NCBI GenBank assembly: GCA_039881145.1
Contig: JAYKKI010000016.1
Location: forward strand, 13,088,501 to 13,152,500
Length of the DNA: 64,000 nt
From: Druceiella hillmani
Taxonomy: Eukaryota > Arthropoda > Insecta > Lepidoptera > Hepialidae
Direction of reading: 5' to 3'
The notes beneath the pieces were generated by a model. The model saw nothing but the letters and a program-made list of their open reading frames with translations. It had not been told where the DNA came from and did not search any database. The translations under genes were made by a program, and so were the position numbers. This document shows, in pieces, positions 23,701 to 38,700 of the stretch; the stretch's first letter is position 1, and each line of letters starts with the position of its first letter.

Positions 23701-26700
23701 ACTTTGTCTATTTTAATTTAAACAATTATCCATTTAATTGTGGCACATTTAGGGGCAAAATGTGATAATTGTGCAGTAGTTTAGTTATAATGGCTGTAAC
23801 ATTGCACGATAGACACCTGAATGTACATGATCAGTTTTTAGACGCCTGAACATACAGATCAAATTTGGTTTATTTATCTTTACAAGAAACTAAATGAACA
23901 TTGTGCTCCACAAGTGGTTGGACATACACAACCAACCACTTGTGGGGAACAATGTTCATTTAGTTTTTTGTAAAGATAAATGACCCAAATGTGATCGTTT
24001 TTTACTATGTCTCACGTATGTTAATTAAAAAGTAACATTTTTAAACTTGAGCTAAGAAATGGAGTCCCAACGTTTAAAAATTGATAATACCATTAAAAAA
24101 AATTTATAAAGTTATGGGATGAATAGCATATTTAGTTTTGGTGTCCTATGTTCTATTTTGAAAATAGAAGGTTCTTGCCTCTTGACAATTTATTTGAAAT
24201 AAGACTCTAGAAAATAATATTTTTTACTGTGTTGTTATAATGGGTACTTTATATTTTAAATCTTTTTATTCATTTAAACCATTTTTAGTAAAAATATAAT
24301 TTTTTAAAAGTGTCAAAACAAATATTTCAGTTCGGATTAAATAATAAAAATATTTCTACATTGATATTTTAGAGGGTATTTTTGTTACTGTAATATCAAT
24401 ATAAAACATGCTGTTATTTTACCCATTGAATAGTCCCACTTACTGGCGGGGTGAAGGGGAGAGCGGGAAAGCGTAGACCGGGTCTTGGAGGTGCAGGAGA
24501 TGGAGGCGGTGGTCCTGTGGGCAAGAAAGGAAGGTCCGCTGATTCATCGGGCGCACCCAAATTGCCTTCGCACGGATATCCATCGGAACATCCCTTTAAT
24601 AAAGATGGATATCGCTACATACTAGCTGAACCCGATCCCCACGCTCCATTTCGGCAGGTTAGTGTACTTTTGATGATTTATGTGAAGCACTTTTAATATA
24701 CGGTACAAATATTTGCTGTTATAGAGTTTGAGTCCATGAGTTTGAAATGATATAAGTAATTGTTTGATTTGGCTGTTAGAAAATTGTTGGGCGCACCTAA
24801 TTTTAATAGATTTATAATTTAACTTTATCTATTATTTGCAGGAAAAAAATTGTTCAAGACCATATCTTGAGATACCAAACATTTTATCTTATTTGATAGC
24901 CTTCTCGTCTTTAAGCCACTTACATTTGTTTGCTGATTACTTCGTAACCATACATATGACCGATATACACCGATATATGGTTGCGTTAAATTAGCTTTAT
25001 TACATTAAATATAATAAGTAAGTAGTAATAATAATAGATTTGTGCAGATATTTTTAAGATAATTTGTATTTGTCAGTTTATAATTTTATTGGTAAATTTA
25101 TGTCGAATGATTGGAAGACAAATTGGCTACGATATAGTTTATCAGTTTATAATTTTATTGGTAAATTTATGTCGAATGAATGGAAGACAAATTGGCTACG
25201 ATATAGTTTGCAGTTTATAATTTTATTGGTAAATTTATGTCGAATGAATGGAACACATATTGGCTACGATATAGTTTGTCAGTTTATAATTTTATTGGTA
25301 AATTTGTGTCGAATGAATGGAAGACAAATTGGCTACGATATAGTAGTTTACAATCTCTACGTAGTTTATCTTGGAATTAATCGATAAATATTTTTGTAAT
25401 GTTTTAAGGTTTATCTTTCATAGGATGTTGCGTTGCCACATGTTCACCCAAAAAAGTTTCGCCAGGATGAAAGTCTTTATTTTAAGAAATCTTGTATGTT
25501 TAATATTGTGATTGTTTTGTGTCTTATAATTAAGAGGATGTGAGGGTGTTATGAATATATTTATTTGTAAGAGGAACAGCAAACATTATGGCCATTGGTT
25601 TTACTTAAACTAGTTGATAGGGGACTATAATACAAAGTAGTTTTAACCTAACCCTGTAAAAATAATTTTTACTAAAAAAGTAAAAATTATTTTTTATCTA
25701 TAAGTATGATATGGGATTGTAGATTTTCGTCCATATAGTCTGTAGGTAATGTTGCTAACTTCGCTTTCTAGTGCTAACTGAACTTAAGTATATGAAGTTT
25801 TTGATAAGCTTTGAAATAGAGTTTTCTTTGAATAATTGAGAGGCCTCTTCACTATTTGATGGTTTTATATTGCCACATCGGTGCTCTAGCAATAATGTGT
25901 CAACTTTGAAAAAGGATATGTGGTAATCCTCTTTCTTCTTCTTGTGCCGTGACATTTAAAAGTTGATAAATAATTTGTTTTCATAATTTAAATAGTTTTG
26001 GGACATTATCCATGTTAATCCTTACTGCTGTTTAGTATCTGCTGTAATAAAAAAGTTCACAACATATAAGCCCATAATTTTTTTTAATAAAACTATTAGA
26101 AATATATGGATCTATTAGTATTTGATCTGACTGGATGGTAGATAGATGCTAGGCTGTTAATCGTTTTAGAAACTACTTAAACCTTGACAAAGTAGAAAAC
26201 TGTTAATTAAGTGACAACAAGTTAATGTTACAACATTCGTACATTGTAGTTATAAAAAAGTAATGTAAAAATAATACATTATAATGTTATGAACAATATA
26301 CATTATAATGTTATGAACAATATTTTAAATTTGTCATATTGTGCTAGAAATAAACTGTTTGATGTAATAAACATTAATTATTATAGTGACTAATCATCCT
26401 GCCCTGAGAAATCGCTGTTAATATTAACGCGCTGCTTTTTACTGAAATATCTATATATGATAGATTGTTACATATCTATGTGTTGGCTACCAAAGTTAGT
26501 TTTCAAACTTAGATAAAGCGTTTTTTAAGCAAAGAATTGAATCACTTTGTAATATTCTGAGCTGTGGGAATTCTTAAGCAGGAAGTTGTCCACGCTGTTT
26601 ATTGAAAATAGCCACAATTGAAGAATTCTATGGCAGGTGAAAACATCTGAAAACTTGGATTAAAACTTGTAATAAATACTATATGACAGAGCAAATAGTT

Positions 26701-29700
26701 TGCCTATTTCTACCTAAAGAGGATTAGCTATATATGGGGACTTAACAATTTGGGTTTCACTCGTAACTAAATGTTATTATATTTCTACTTAATGTATATC
26801 TGAGTAAGATTTTGCTGTGAAATTTATTATTCATTTGGCAAATGAGAATTGTGTCTACTTTGACAGGAATTTGATGAGAGTAACGAGTGGTCAGGCAAGC
26901 CGATACCGGGCTGGTTGTATCGTGCACTATGTCCCGGCGGAGTGCTTCTTGCTCTCCATGATCGTGCACCGCAATTACGCGTGTCGGAAGACCGTCTTGC
27001 AGTGACTGGAGATAGAGGATATTGTATGGTGCGCGCTACTCATGGTAGGTTTGTGATGTCATACCTTTAATGGTTTATCGAGAGGAAGCTGTATCAAATT
27101 GAAATGAATTTTATTGTGGTTCTGAAGTGTTTATATCAGACATTCTTTTGGTCGGCACCTTCAACTGGATTTATCAAATACAACTTGTATCAAAGGTCCT
27201 AGTCCTTTTTGGTGAAATTTTCATTCATTTATTTACTGGAGTCCATTGCAAATTAATAACTAAAATAAACAATAGCAAAATTGATAGCCAACAACCTAGC
27301 ATCTGCTTGTGCGCATGCTCTTATATCTGATTTCTGTAGAGTATATTACTATATATATAAATATCAAATTTAAATACTGTCTTAAAATCAGCGGCAAAAC
27401 TATGTTTGTATAGACTATGTAACTAGGTAATTAAATGATATTTAAATATATTTGTATTTAATAATTAATATTAACAAACCCAAAGTAATATTTTATTTTT
27501 CATATAATGTGCTGATGTTGTATTTTATTAAAATATATATTAAAAACTTTATTTCAAAATAGATAGTTGTCAATAGAACAAAATAGTGCTTAGAAACGCA
27601 TTTATAGTTTATTGAACCAATAACTTGAATGATTCATTCAAGTTATTGGTTCAATAACTTTGAAAAATTTATTTAGTATCCTCAGAAAATGAAAATTTTA
27701 TCAAAATCAGTTTTGTTAAATTACTTTCATTTTTATTAAATAACTACTTGTATGTTGGTAACGCTATTGTTTATTTATCTACCTAGTTTACGCAAATAAA
27801 GCAGCAGAGAGGAAGTTGGAATTTAATACAGCCCTACCTTGTGTACCTCATTGGTGGTTGTACTGTTTGGCGCTAAAATCATGTGAGAAGCAATCCTCCC
27901 CTAAGTCAATACCTACCACATTTTATAACTGGCCCTAAGATTTATTAATCGACGTTGCTAAACAGACTCTTAAGGGGAAATTGTAGTCGCTTGAATTCAA
28001 AAACATAATAATAGGGTATAAGTGATATTAGCGGTATGAAAACCGACGCCCCTTACGTACAGTACAGCCAGTGAACACAGTGGCACGTAAAAATTACAAT
28101 AGAAATATTTTTCTCGTATAAACTTAGCTACAAATTTTCATCCGATTAGAAATTGGATCTTGTAAAATTTTTAAATACTTGTTACATTATTTTTATTGAA
28201 AATATTAATACTAAATTTTAAGTAAAAATTACCATAACAATTTTCTTCCCATGGAAATGTAGCAACCGCTTTTTACCCCCTTAGGGGCTGAATATTGGAA
28301 AGTGCTTAAATGCTTGTTAAATTATTTGTTTTGTAAAGCATTAATACAAATTTTAAAGTAAAAATGATCATAACAATTTTCTTGACATACAAATTAGCCA
28401 CACCTTTTCACCTATTAGGGGTTGAATATAGATATATGCTTAGATACTTGTTTCATTTGTTGTATTGAAAAGTATTAATACAAATTTTTAAGATAAAATT
28501 ACCATACATTTTTTTTTGCCATAAAAATTTAGCGAGTCCTTTTTACCCATTAAGGTTGAATATCAGAAAATGGTTAAAAGCTTGTTTAATTATATGTACT
28601 TAAATGCATTAATACAAATTTAAAAAAAATATGATTAACAATTTTTTCCCATACAAATTTAGTCATCCTTTTTCACCCCTGGGGTTGAATCTCGGAAAAT
28701 GCTTAATGCTTGTTATATTATTTGTATTAACAAGCGTTAATACAAATTTTTAAATAAAAATTACCATAACAATATTTTCCCATACAAATTTAGCCACCCC
28801 TATTCACCCCCTTAGGGTTTAAATCTCGGTCAGAGCCATACAGATTTTTAGTTATTTCATTATTTATGTTGAATAGCATTGATACCAATTTTCGAGTAAA
28901 AATTACCATAACAATTTTTTTTCTTATCCAAATATAGCCCCACCTTTTCACCCCTTAGGGGCTGAATATCAAAAAGTGCTAAATACTTTTTATATTATTT
29001 GTCTTGAAAAGCATTAATACAAATTTTTAAGTAAAAATTACCATTATAATTTTTTCCCATACAAATGTAGCCACCCCTTTTCAACCCCTTAGAGATTGTA
29101 TCTCAGAATATCCTGAAACGGGGGTCACATAATTTTTTTTAAAGGGCATGAACATCCAGTTTTAAGTAAAAGTTATCATAAAAATATTTTTTCCCATACA
29201 ATTTTAGCTACCCCTTTTCACTCCCTTAGAGGTTTTATCTCGGAAAATCCTAAAACATGGGTAACATTATATTTGTTAAAGAGCATGAACACGTAGTTTT
29301 AAGTAAAAATTACCATAAAAAATATTTTTTCCCATACAAACTTAGTCACACCTTTTCACCCCCTTAGGGGATGAATTTCAAAAAATCTCTTCTTAAACAA
29401 TGCCTCCATTATAAAATCAACATACTCTCCAAATTTAAAATTTGTATCATTAGCAGTTTTAGCTGGGCGTCGATATGTCAATCGGGACATTGCCTTTTAT
29501 ATATATATATATAGATTGAATTCTTTTGTATTTACATTTAAGTTAGAAATTTCAAAGGCGGCAGAAATTTATCTTTTATATTAAGAAAAGTGTGATAGGA
29601 GTGAATAAAAACTTATTAGTTTGAAAAAACATCAAAAAGTCAGATGGAATCCCATGCAGATATTTTTTAGATATCATTAAAAACTCAGTACAGAAACCGA

Positions 29701-32700
29701 GCTCGAAAGCTTTGTATAAAATCTGTAGCATGCTGAAAAGCTTATGACGTCATAGAAAATCATATGCGATCTCTTGTGAAATATTAGTGATAAAGTAACT
29801 CTTTCATTTTTAATACAGATTATAGTTGTATTATATATAATATAGTTTTACAACTACAAAAATTATTGACATAAAGTTAAAAATGATTTCTTATAAAAAA
29901 AGAACTGAATTTATCTTCCCTAAATGTGTTGAAATAAAAGTTAGAAGACAATTTCTGGAGTTATTTGTTTGTTTTAATGGCATGGCATCTGTTCATACAT
30001 CTTTATATGTAAAAGTGCCTTTTTCTTTCCATGTCGGTAATGAATGAATTTGAGATAAATTTGGTATGAAGGTTACTGATGCCCCAAGTAAGGTGAACCC
30101 CATGAACCCCATGGGCACAATGGTCATCATATGTAAGTTCAGTATTCGAAATACTCTATTTCTATAAGATTTATAATATAACTTCTAAATGGCACAGTAT
30201 AAATAAAGCTAAACTAAATTTTTATCAGTCGGAAAAAAGACATAGGAAAGATCCTTCTCAGCATGTTTTTATGCAGTAAAGCTCAAAATTCGTAACTGTA
30301 TAAAACATCACCATTTTCAAATTTAAGGTTTTCCTACATGAAGAGCGTGCAGAAGAGCTAGCTATTCTAAATGATAAAAAAATAAGTGTTTCTTGAATGA
30401 AATAAAATTTATATTTCAATTTAAAAAAATATGTAATATTTATTAATGACATTTTGATATTTATTAATGACATTTATTATTACCATATATTAAAAACAGA
30501 TACACAATATCTATCATTTCACTAGTAGCGGCAAATATTAATTTTAGGTTAAAGTAATAGATTACTACTCTGATCAAGACATTTGAAATAGAGCTTAGGT
30601 CATATCCGAAAGACAAATTTGAGATCATTGCAACATAACATGCAAAAGGATAAATATCTATTAAAGGAAAGTTATTATTTTTTAAGTTACAGGAGAATTG
30701 TAATAATTGTTGAAATATTGGCAGGTGTATCGCGAGGTATTTGGTACTGGGAGGCCAACATTGAGGAGATGCCTGAAGGTGCCGCCACTCGTCTAGGCTG
30801 GGGTCGCCGTTATGCTAACTTGCAAGCTCCCCTTGGTTATGACAAATTTGGATACTCCTGGAGGTCAAGAAAGGGCACGAGGTTAGAAAAGGGCTTATCT
30901 ACAAATCTATTTTCAATGCGTTTTCATCAATTCAACTACTTAATTAGTGTAAATCCGGTTAGAATCTGGCTCCACCATTTGGAGCCCATACATAGCCAAG
31001 TTTAGTTCGATCATTCAACATGCACAAAAGATATCCTTATGATATCTGTACATGAGACAGTATGATTGTTTTCCTTTTTTTATTTCTTGCCGATTTCTTA
31101 TGGGCTACTTAGTTTTCCATTGTTTGCAATTCAGAAGAAACTTTCATTCTTCATATCAAATAATTTTGAGCACTCATAGAACCATTACTTTTTTGCTATA
31201 TCTTTAGAACCCAATTATACCAGATCTCTTTAGTTTCTCACGGTTTTCAACTGTCAAAATACTTGATTGTGGCAACATCAGAGTGTGCTTTGTTTATGAT
31301 GAATAAAAGTGAATTTTTAGAAATATGCATTTGGTTATTTTTCACAGTTCTTACATAATTATATTTGTTTAGATCTTTTATTTTTTTGGGTTTCTGTTAG
31401 ATCTATGAAATCATTGTTCCCATTCAACTAATAAATTAAATTTTGTTAAGCAATTGCTTCTTTATCATTGTGCATAGGTTATCTCTAACATATCCATAAA
31501 TGTTCTATGTTCTAACATATTCATTTATTTATTAATCAGAATAAATAAATGAAAATAAATTTCTAGTGTGTGCTTATGACCACATGAATGAAGTGAATTA
31601 ACTTCTAATTATAAAATATGTTACATTGATGTTATATGATGCATATTAGTTCGGCGAATCAAGGACAATGTGAAATCATTATTTTAAAATACAGTAACAT
31701 ATGCGTATTCCCAAATAAAATATTAAACCCTAACTGACACTTGAATTATTACACTGATTACATACAATAACATTTGCGTATTATATTAAATTATACCCAA
31801 AAAATAAAATATTAATCCAAAAGTGCAGATGTGTTCCTATAAAAGTGGTTCGCTTGATATTTGTAAATATTGGGCTTTGAATGCCTAAAAAAGTAGTTTG
31901 CTTATCCGATGCTGAAGGGAGCCGAGTTTACCCGGTTTGGCGTCACCGACTTGAACTGGAAGGCTCAGCTTCGTTCCCTGCTCAGAAATTTTGAGCAGGT
32001 ACACCTAAAGTAGTTGTCATTTCAAAATATATTTCTTTTGTTTTGTAGCACTAGTCTTCTTTATAAATTAACATCAATATAAATAGTCAATGTAATACAC
32101 ACAACAGTATATTTAAAAAAGATACCAGAATCCAATTGCAGAAAATTTTTTAAAATAATCGAAACATAATGTTACTTGATGAAGACAAAATGAAAAATTT
32201 GAACGTCTTTATGAACACATATTTTTCTTTTTTAGTGTAAAGACAATATATTTCATGTTCAATATTATGTCTCACGTTTTTCATATTATGTTTCATATTT
32301 CCTGTTTCCTTACTGATATTTTCTAAGAGGAGATTTTTACGTAAAGTATTTATCACAGATGGATTATACTCAGAGTGATATAAAATTATAGAAGTAACAG
32401 GCATTTATCAAAAACAATTGTTTTTAAAATAAACCTCTTTGTTGATAAATCCCTTTCAAAACATTTGATGATAATTTTGAACTACCACAGAAGAGTTTTT
32501 CTTTTGATCTGATAACATGTTCCATATTGAGAAGCTGGTTTTGCCTCTCGGTGAAATTAAATTATTGTTGTATGCTATCGTTTCGGGTCTAATAGTAAGA
32601 AATAAGTATGGTTAAATTTAACTACGTTTGTTAGGTTTTGTTACCATTTGGTTATCAAATTTACACTTAGTGTTTAATATGCAGATATAATTAGTACCTC

Positions 32701-35700
32701 AAATCCTTAATATGGAGTTTTGTCTCTAATAAAAGCGTTAACATGAATTGCAGAAGTTGTGTGTATACTTGGAGGCGATTTAAAAAAGTAATTATCCAAT
32801 GTCATAAGAAATTTTGATTTTATTTTGGTGAATTTTTAATTACAGTTTTCAGTACAAAGTAGGCGTTTATTTTATTAAGGCCAAGGCCTTAATGCATGTC
32901 TGTTTCTACCCTTATTGCATACTAATATAAGATTTTTCATACATAAATTATGATGTCCTATATATACAGCAATCCAGAATAATTTTTCTAATTATTAACT
33001 CTTTTTCCAACATTTTTATAAGAAACTAGTGAATTGTCCCAGTTTCGCATGGTTACATTTTAAGATAGTCGAAGATAGAGTCTAGAATATTTTTTTATAC
33101 ATTCTGTTAAGTGTCTGCCCCCAGGTGCTAAAATGACCATATGAAGGTTTTATACTGATACAATTAAGTTAGTCGATTAAAATTTTTTGATATATATTTT
33201 TTTTCATGTTCTTTGATATATTGCATTCGTGCCCGTTTCCCCTCTCCATTCTCCATACCCATGCATTGAATACATTGCATCGAACGTAATTAAAATGTGC
33301 ATATCTACTTTTAATTACTTTAAAAATATTTTCATATCTTTTAAACCACTAATCCAAATTGTGGAGTCAGCTTTTATCTATTGAAAACTCTTAAAATGAT
33401 ATTTATTTTAACGAGGTTTCAAAAATTGACCTGAACATTACTGCTTGTACCCCAGACACTTTTTTTTAACTTAAAAACATTTTCTGTACCTACAGAAGAC
33501 CTTTTTAATACCTACAATTCCTCTATATACCTTATTAGCATATTTGCAATAGTTTGCTAGTGTTTCACGAAAGCTCTGAGACCCTTTTTTTACTATATTG
33601 ACATTATAAATTATATCTCATAAATGATATAACATATGTATATAGCATATAGTCTATGGCAATCTAGAAAGTGTGAAAATTATATTTCAATAGAATTAGT
33701 AGTTTTTTCATGAATCCTTAAAAAATAAACAAAGTATTAACATTGATATACACTGTATTGTATATTCCAGATTTCACGAATCTAGAGGTAAACATTACAG
33801 CCCTGGTTATGGTGAGGGTGACACTCTTGGTTTTCTAATTGTTCTTCCGAACAATCCGGCCACCCAGTATACTCCAAACACATATAAAGATAGAGTAAGT
33901 ATATTATATTTTTATTTATACCCAATTCTGTTTTCTAACTTGCTTCTGAAAAATCACTGTCATAAAAACAGACACAATATTTTATATAGAACAAAAATAG
34001 ACAATAATATTTTCAGTAGGGTCAGATGTCACTAATAATATTTTTTAATTATGTGGCAATAGCGTAATTTACTATTTTGTACATAAAAACCTCTGTTTAA
34101 TCAGTTTCAACGTTGTCTAAGTAATCCCGTTGCTATAAAACGCATTCAGCTAACATCTTTTCCAATCCTCAAAATGGTGTAAATAGTCCATTTTTCCAGT
34201 ATTCAAAACACGCAGATAATTCTTTTGAATTTTATGGTTATAATTCTTTTGATTTGGCCTGATTTTTTTGCCATTGCTTTATCTTTAGCATGATATATGC
34301 TGGATTTATCAGCTTTTTCCGGGTTATTGTATACATAGAACTAAGTCTCATCTCCCGTAATGATGTGTCTTGTCATTGAGTGACAGAAGGTAACACAAAG
34401 TTTTTTCAAAAAAGTTAGTGTTTTTGGAACCAAACAAGATGAGATCCATTTGACTACTAAATAATCTTAATCTATGTGGAACCGACCGTTGCAAAATATC
34501 AACAGTATAGACTAATTGTTAATTTTGATCACATGATATTTTTTTATCACAAGATCGTTTTTTGATCACAAGATCTATCAAAGACTTAGGGATCTTCTTT
34601 GACGTGTTGCACAAATGCTGGTTACTAGCCAAACCCTTTTCTAACATTTTTAACGTTTCGGAAGTGGAAATAACATTCTGCAAACGAAATTCAAATCAAA
34701 CTCTTTGCTCAACAAAATCAGACAAATTTGTAAAACTCATCAAAAGCACTTCTTCAATGAAAAAAACAAGCGTTTCTGAACAACTAATCAATAACTTGTG
34801 TAATTAATTAATTTGCAGTATTATCCACAAAAAAATCAGCGAAACTAGTTAGTCAAATATTTATAACTGAAAATATTTATCTTTTCTTTTATAGATCGTA
34901 TTAAATAATTATAACTTGAATACTGAGTTAATCATTATCAATAAACAGCAATGAGAATACATACATTAAGATTATAAAACATTGAATATATTTGGCGTTA
35001 ATTTTGTCGAAATTCATTATTCACAATTAAATGAAATTACGTGATGTAGTATTATTTCTACTTTCTTTAAGTTCTTTACCATGACCTAGGTTTCGTTGTA
35101 TTACAACATCTTCAGGTGCGCATTTATCTAACTATATATATAGTATAAACTGAACTGTGCGGTATCCTTATTCAATAGAACATATTCCACACGGACTCCT
35201 AATAAAACATCATTTGAATTGTGGAATGGCATCAAATCTAAGTTAGGCCACGTTGGATATGTTCATATTCCGGATCAATTAATGATAAAATTTAATAGTA
35301 ATAAGATTTAGTTAGACCAAAGACATTGATTATCAAGAAATATTTTCTCCAATAAGATATGATTCCATAAGAATTGTTCTTTCTATTGCTGCAAAATATA
35401 GCTTAGAAATACAACAGTTTGGTGTAAGAACAGCCTTTTTAAACGGGTATCTTGAAGAAAACATATTGATAGAAATACCTTAAGGTATGCTAATGAAAGA
35501 TAATTATGTATTGAAGTTAAACAAATCATTATACGGTTTAAAACAGCATCTCGGTGCTGGACAAAAGGTTCACTGAATTTTTGATGAAATATGGTTTTGT
35601 GTAATCTCAGGCAGATAATTGTATTTATGTAGGAATTCTTGTACAGATTAGAGTATTTCTAATTATTTATGTTGACAATGCTCTTGTAATATGCTCAAAC

Positions 35701-38700
35701 AAGCAACGTATTAAAGAAATAATTCAGTTTTTAAAACAAGCTTTTAAAATAAGAGAATTAAATTTAAAATATTTTGTAAGCATGCAAATAGAGGCGGTAA
35801 ATAATAGTATCTGTATTTATTAAGAAAATTATATAAATTTTGTATGAGTAATGTAAATCCTGCAAGTACACCAGCAGATGTTAATGTTTGTATTACAAAG
35901 AATGTATATGAAAATGTTGTTAATATTCCTTATATAGAAGCTATAGGTTGGTTATTGTTTTTGAGTTATGTTTCAATGCCTGACGTTTCATTTGTTGTAA
36001 ATGCATTAAGCAGATATGTAAACAATCCAAGTCTTGTTGACTTGGATTGTTACTATTTATTAGGTATCACATTAATAGAATGTAAATGCTATTAAATGTG
36101 TAAATGGATACCTATTAAATACTAAAAATGTATGTATGAAATATGAAGAAAGTGGTGGTCTAAAAAAAGTGCTGGTTGAATATACAGATTCAAACTTTGC
36201 AGGTGATGTCGATCGATGATTTAGTGCATCTCTCTATAAAAATAAAAAAAAGCATTCACAATCACGACTTCATGTGTTAAAACTACACAGTTGGCATCAA
36301 TTGGTCATGTAGACATTCGCAAATCACTCGATTCTGCCTACTGAAAATATGTTGGAGAGTTCAATGAATGCGTTGATCAAAACCGATACATTTTAAGATG
36401 CTTAATAGATTGTGTAGTGTTTTGTGGAGATTTCAATTTGCTTTACGAGGGCATGACGAGTCTACGGAATCCGTGAATCTTAGAATATAAAGTGGATTGA
36501 TTGATTTTGTTGCAGAACTAGATTTAGCTATGAAACAGCATTTGTCCGGTAGCTTTGTTTTTAAAGGCACATCTAAATCAATGGTCAATTATATTTATTT
36601 ATGAAATATTTATTGATAAAACTGTCGGAGTTTATCGCAATTCAGGCAGATGGAACAACAGATTTTTCTACTATTCAACAGCTGGTGTTTATTGTAAGAT
36701 ATGTATATGATAGAAATATATGAAAGATTTTAAAAATTTTTGCAACCTAAAGGGAAATATACAGCAAATACTATTGCGACTGAAGTATTACAAGAATTAG
36801 ATGCGTTGAAGATAGAGAAAAACAAATTAATAGGTCCAAGCTATGATGGAGCATCTGTCATGAGCGGCAATGTCAATAGTGTGCTTGCACTGTGCACTAT
36901 TATGCACATCAAATAAATTTGATTTTAGAAAGGTGCGCATCAATTAATCATGTAATACAAAGCTTCTTTTGCAATTTACATGCTTTTCTGACATTTTTTA
37001 TGCGTTCACCAAACTGATTTAAAATTTTAAAAGAAATCGTCCATCGAAAAATACCTGCCGCTCCACAGGCGCGATGGAATTATAATACCTGCATGGTGAA
37101 AGCTATACACGATAACTTGGAGCCCCTAAAAGGAGTGTATGTAAGCTACAATGGATAACTATTATAGTGATCACAACACGTTTAATCAAACTCAAACGCT
37201 TCTTTGATATTTGAATAATGACAACTTTTTATATTGGCTGAAGTTTTTCACAACATTTATGCCTCATTGTGAAATTTTGTTCAAATATTTACAATTTTGA
37301 TTAAAACTATAAAGAACTATAAGAAATCAGTATATTTGAGATGCGGAATGCCATTCCACCACCTTCACCTAAGAAAAAACGCCAGCCGGGTAATGTGAAT
37401 CATTCAGTTATGACGAAAGAAGTATGTGACGTAATAAGAATTTAGATCAAAGATTGATTTGTATGTATGGACCATTTATTAGCTTCGAAATTATTTTATA
37501 TGTAGAAGTTTGCTGAGTATAATAAGTTGTTTATTTAAGAAAGTCATAAATATGTACTTAAAACTTTCTAGAATAAACAAAACTATCAAAGGAGATCAGT
37601 CATATATAGTAGAGGATTTTCATAATGCAGTGGAGCCGTTGCGTTACTGCAACATTTCCTATAATTTTCATTAGAGTTCGTGTTCGCTGAAAGCATAAAA
37701 TTATTGAAAATAGTATGCACTATACCTATGACGTAAGTGGAAAACAAGCGCTTTTCATCTTTAAATAAAATCAAGACGTTTACACGCAATACAATGAGGC
37801 AAGATCGCTTAAATTCTTTATATATGATAAGCATAGAAAAACAATTAATTAATAAAATTTCACACAAAAGTTATAGATATTTTTTTGCATCAGAAGGATC
37901 GCTGAATGGACTTTATTTACAAATAAATGGTATACAAAATATTTTTTTTCATTATTTTTCTTAGTGAACTCTTAATGAGATCTCTCATGAGCCGCCTCTG
38001 GTCATGTGGCAATCCTGATATGTAAAGAAAATATTTTGAATGCATTTGCAATATAGTAATTGCAATAAAATACCACTTTTTTAAGGAATTATTTTTGCAA
38101 ATATTTATAGTATTCTATGAGTTTGAGACAAGTCACAAATATTCTTACTACGATGAAAAGTAAGCACTTTTTGGTATACAAATAAATTTAGTCTGCTTGG
38201 GTGTAAAAAGTGGCCCTGTTTTCGCCAATGTTCTTTTATAATACATATTCTTCATAGGATGGATAATTTCACTAGGCAATGCTGAATATGTTAGTAATCA
38301 GTATATACATAATAATATTATACTGTTATTTTATACCTATAGTTATTATTCTGTTTATTTTAAGAAATAATTTTAGGTATGATTCGAAATTAGTTATGGA
38401 GCAGATAAAGAAAGTTAATTGTGCTCTTTTCATTAATCCATGGTTTAAAATCTGTGCAAATGTAATATTTTAAAAATAATATTTATTTTAAGTTTAATGA
38501 AATTTCGTTATTAGAATTTTACATATATTATAGGTATTTGTTAATACTGATTTTAATTATTTTTAAGTTAGTTTAAAAATATTAAATAATTATATAAATT
38601 TTTTATTAGATTTTAATTATTTTGGAAACTTTATTCAATTTAAAATTATTCCTAAGTATGTTTTGAGACTAGTAAATATTTAAAAAAAAATCCATGTCAT

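Larger units (their letters stand above)
16460..24433 (+). other. Ash2 intron 4 (7974 bp)
   Basis: No gene seen inside. Contents listed separately: possible copia LTR trace (about 18820-19000), TA microsatellites, hairpins at 20511-20555 and 23872-23981, and one member of an inverted repeat pair (23055-23460). A local duplication of GTCAATTAAAA(T/C)ACAC lies at about 19287 and 19334. The motif TAATATTTTTAATACGGCA occurs at about 19590 and 23060, marking a shared repeat. Confidence 0.7.
24658..26866 (+). other. Ash2 intron 5 (2209 bp)
   Basis: It holds the 25075-25345 minisatellite, the hairpin 25658-25694 and the inverted repeat member 26243-26675. No gene seen. Confidence 0.7.
27045..30724 (+). 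other. Ash2 intron 6 (3680 bp)
   Basis: It contains a perfect hairpin (27611-27655) and the tandem array 28080-29515. No gene seen. Confidence 0.7.

Noticed and set aside
25064..25387. 107-codon plus frame with repeated [10 protein letters not shown]
   Set aside because: It is produced by the 68-bp minisatellite inside an Ash2 intron.
26757..26969. Minus-strand frame opposite Ash2 exon 6
   Set aside because: Shadow of a conserved, G+C-rich coding exon on the plus strand.
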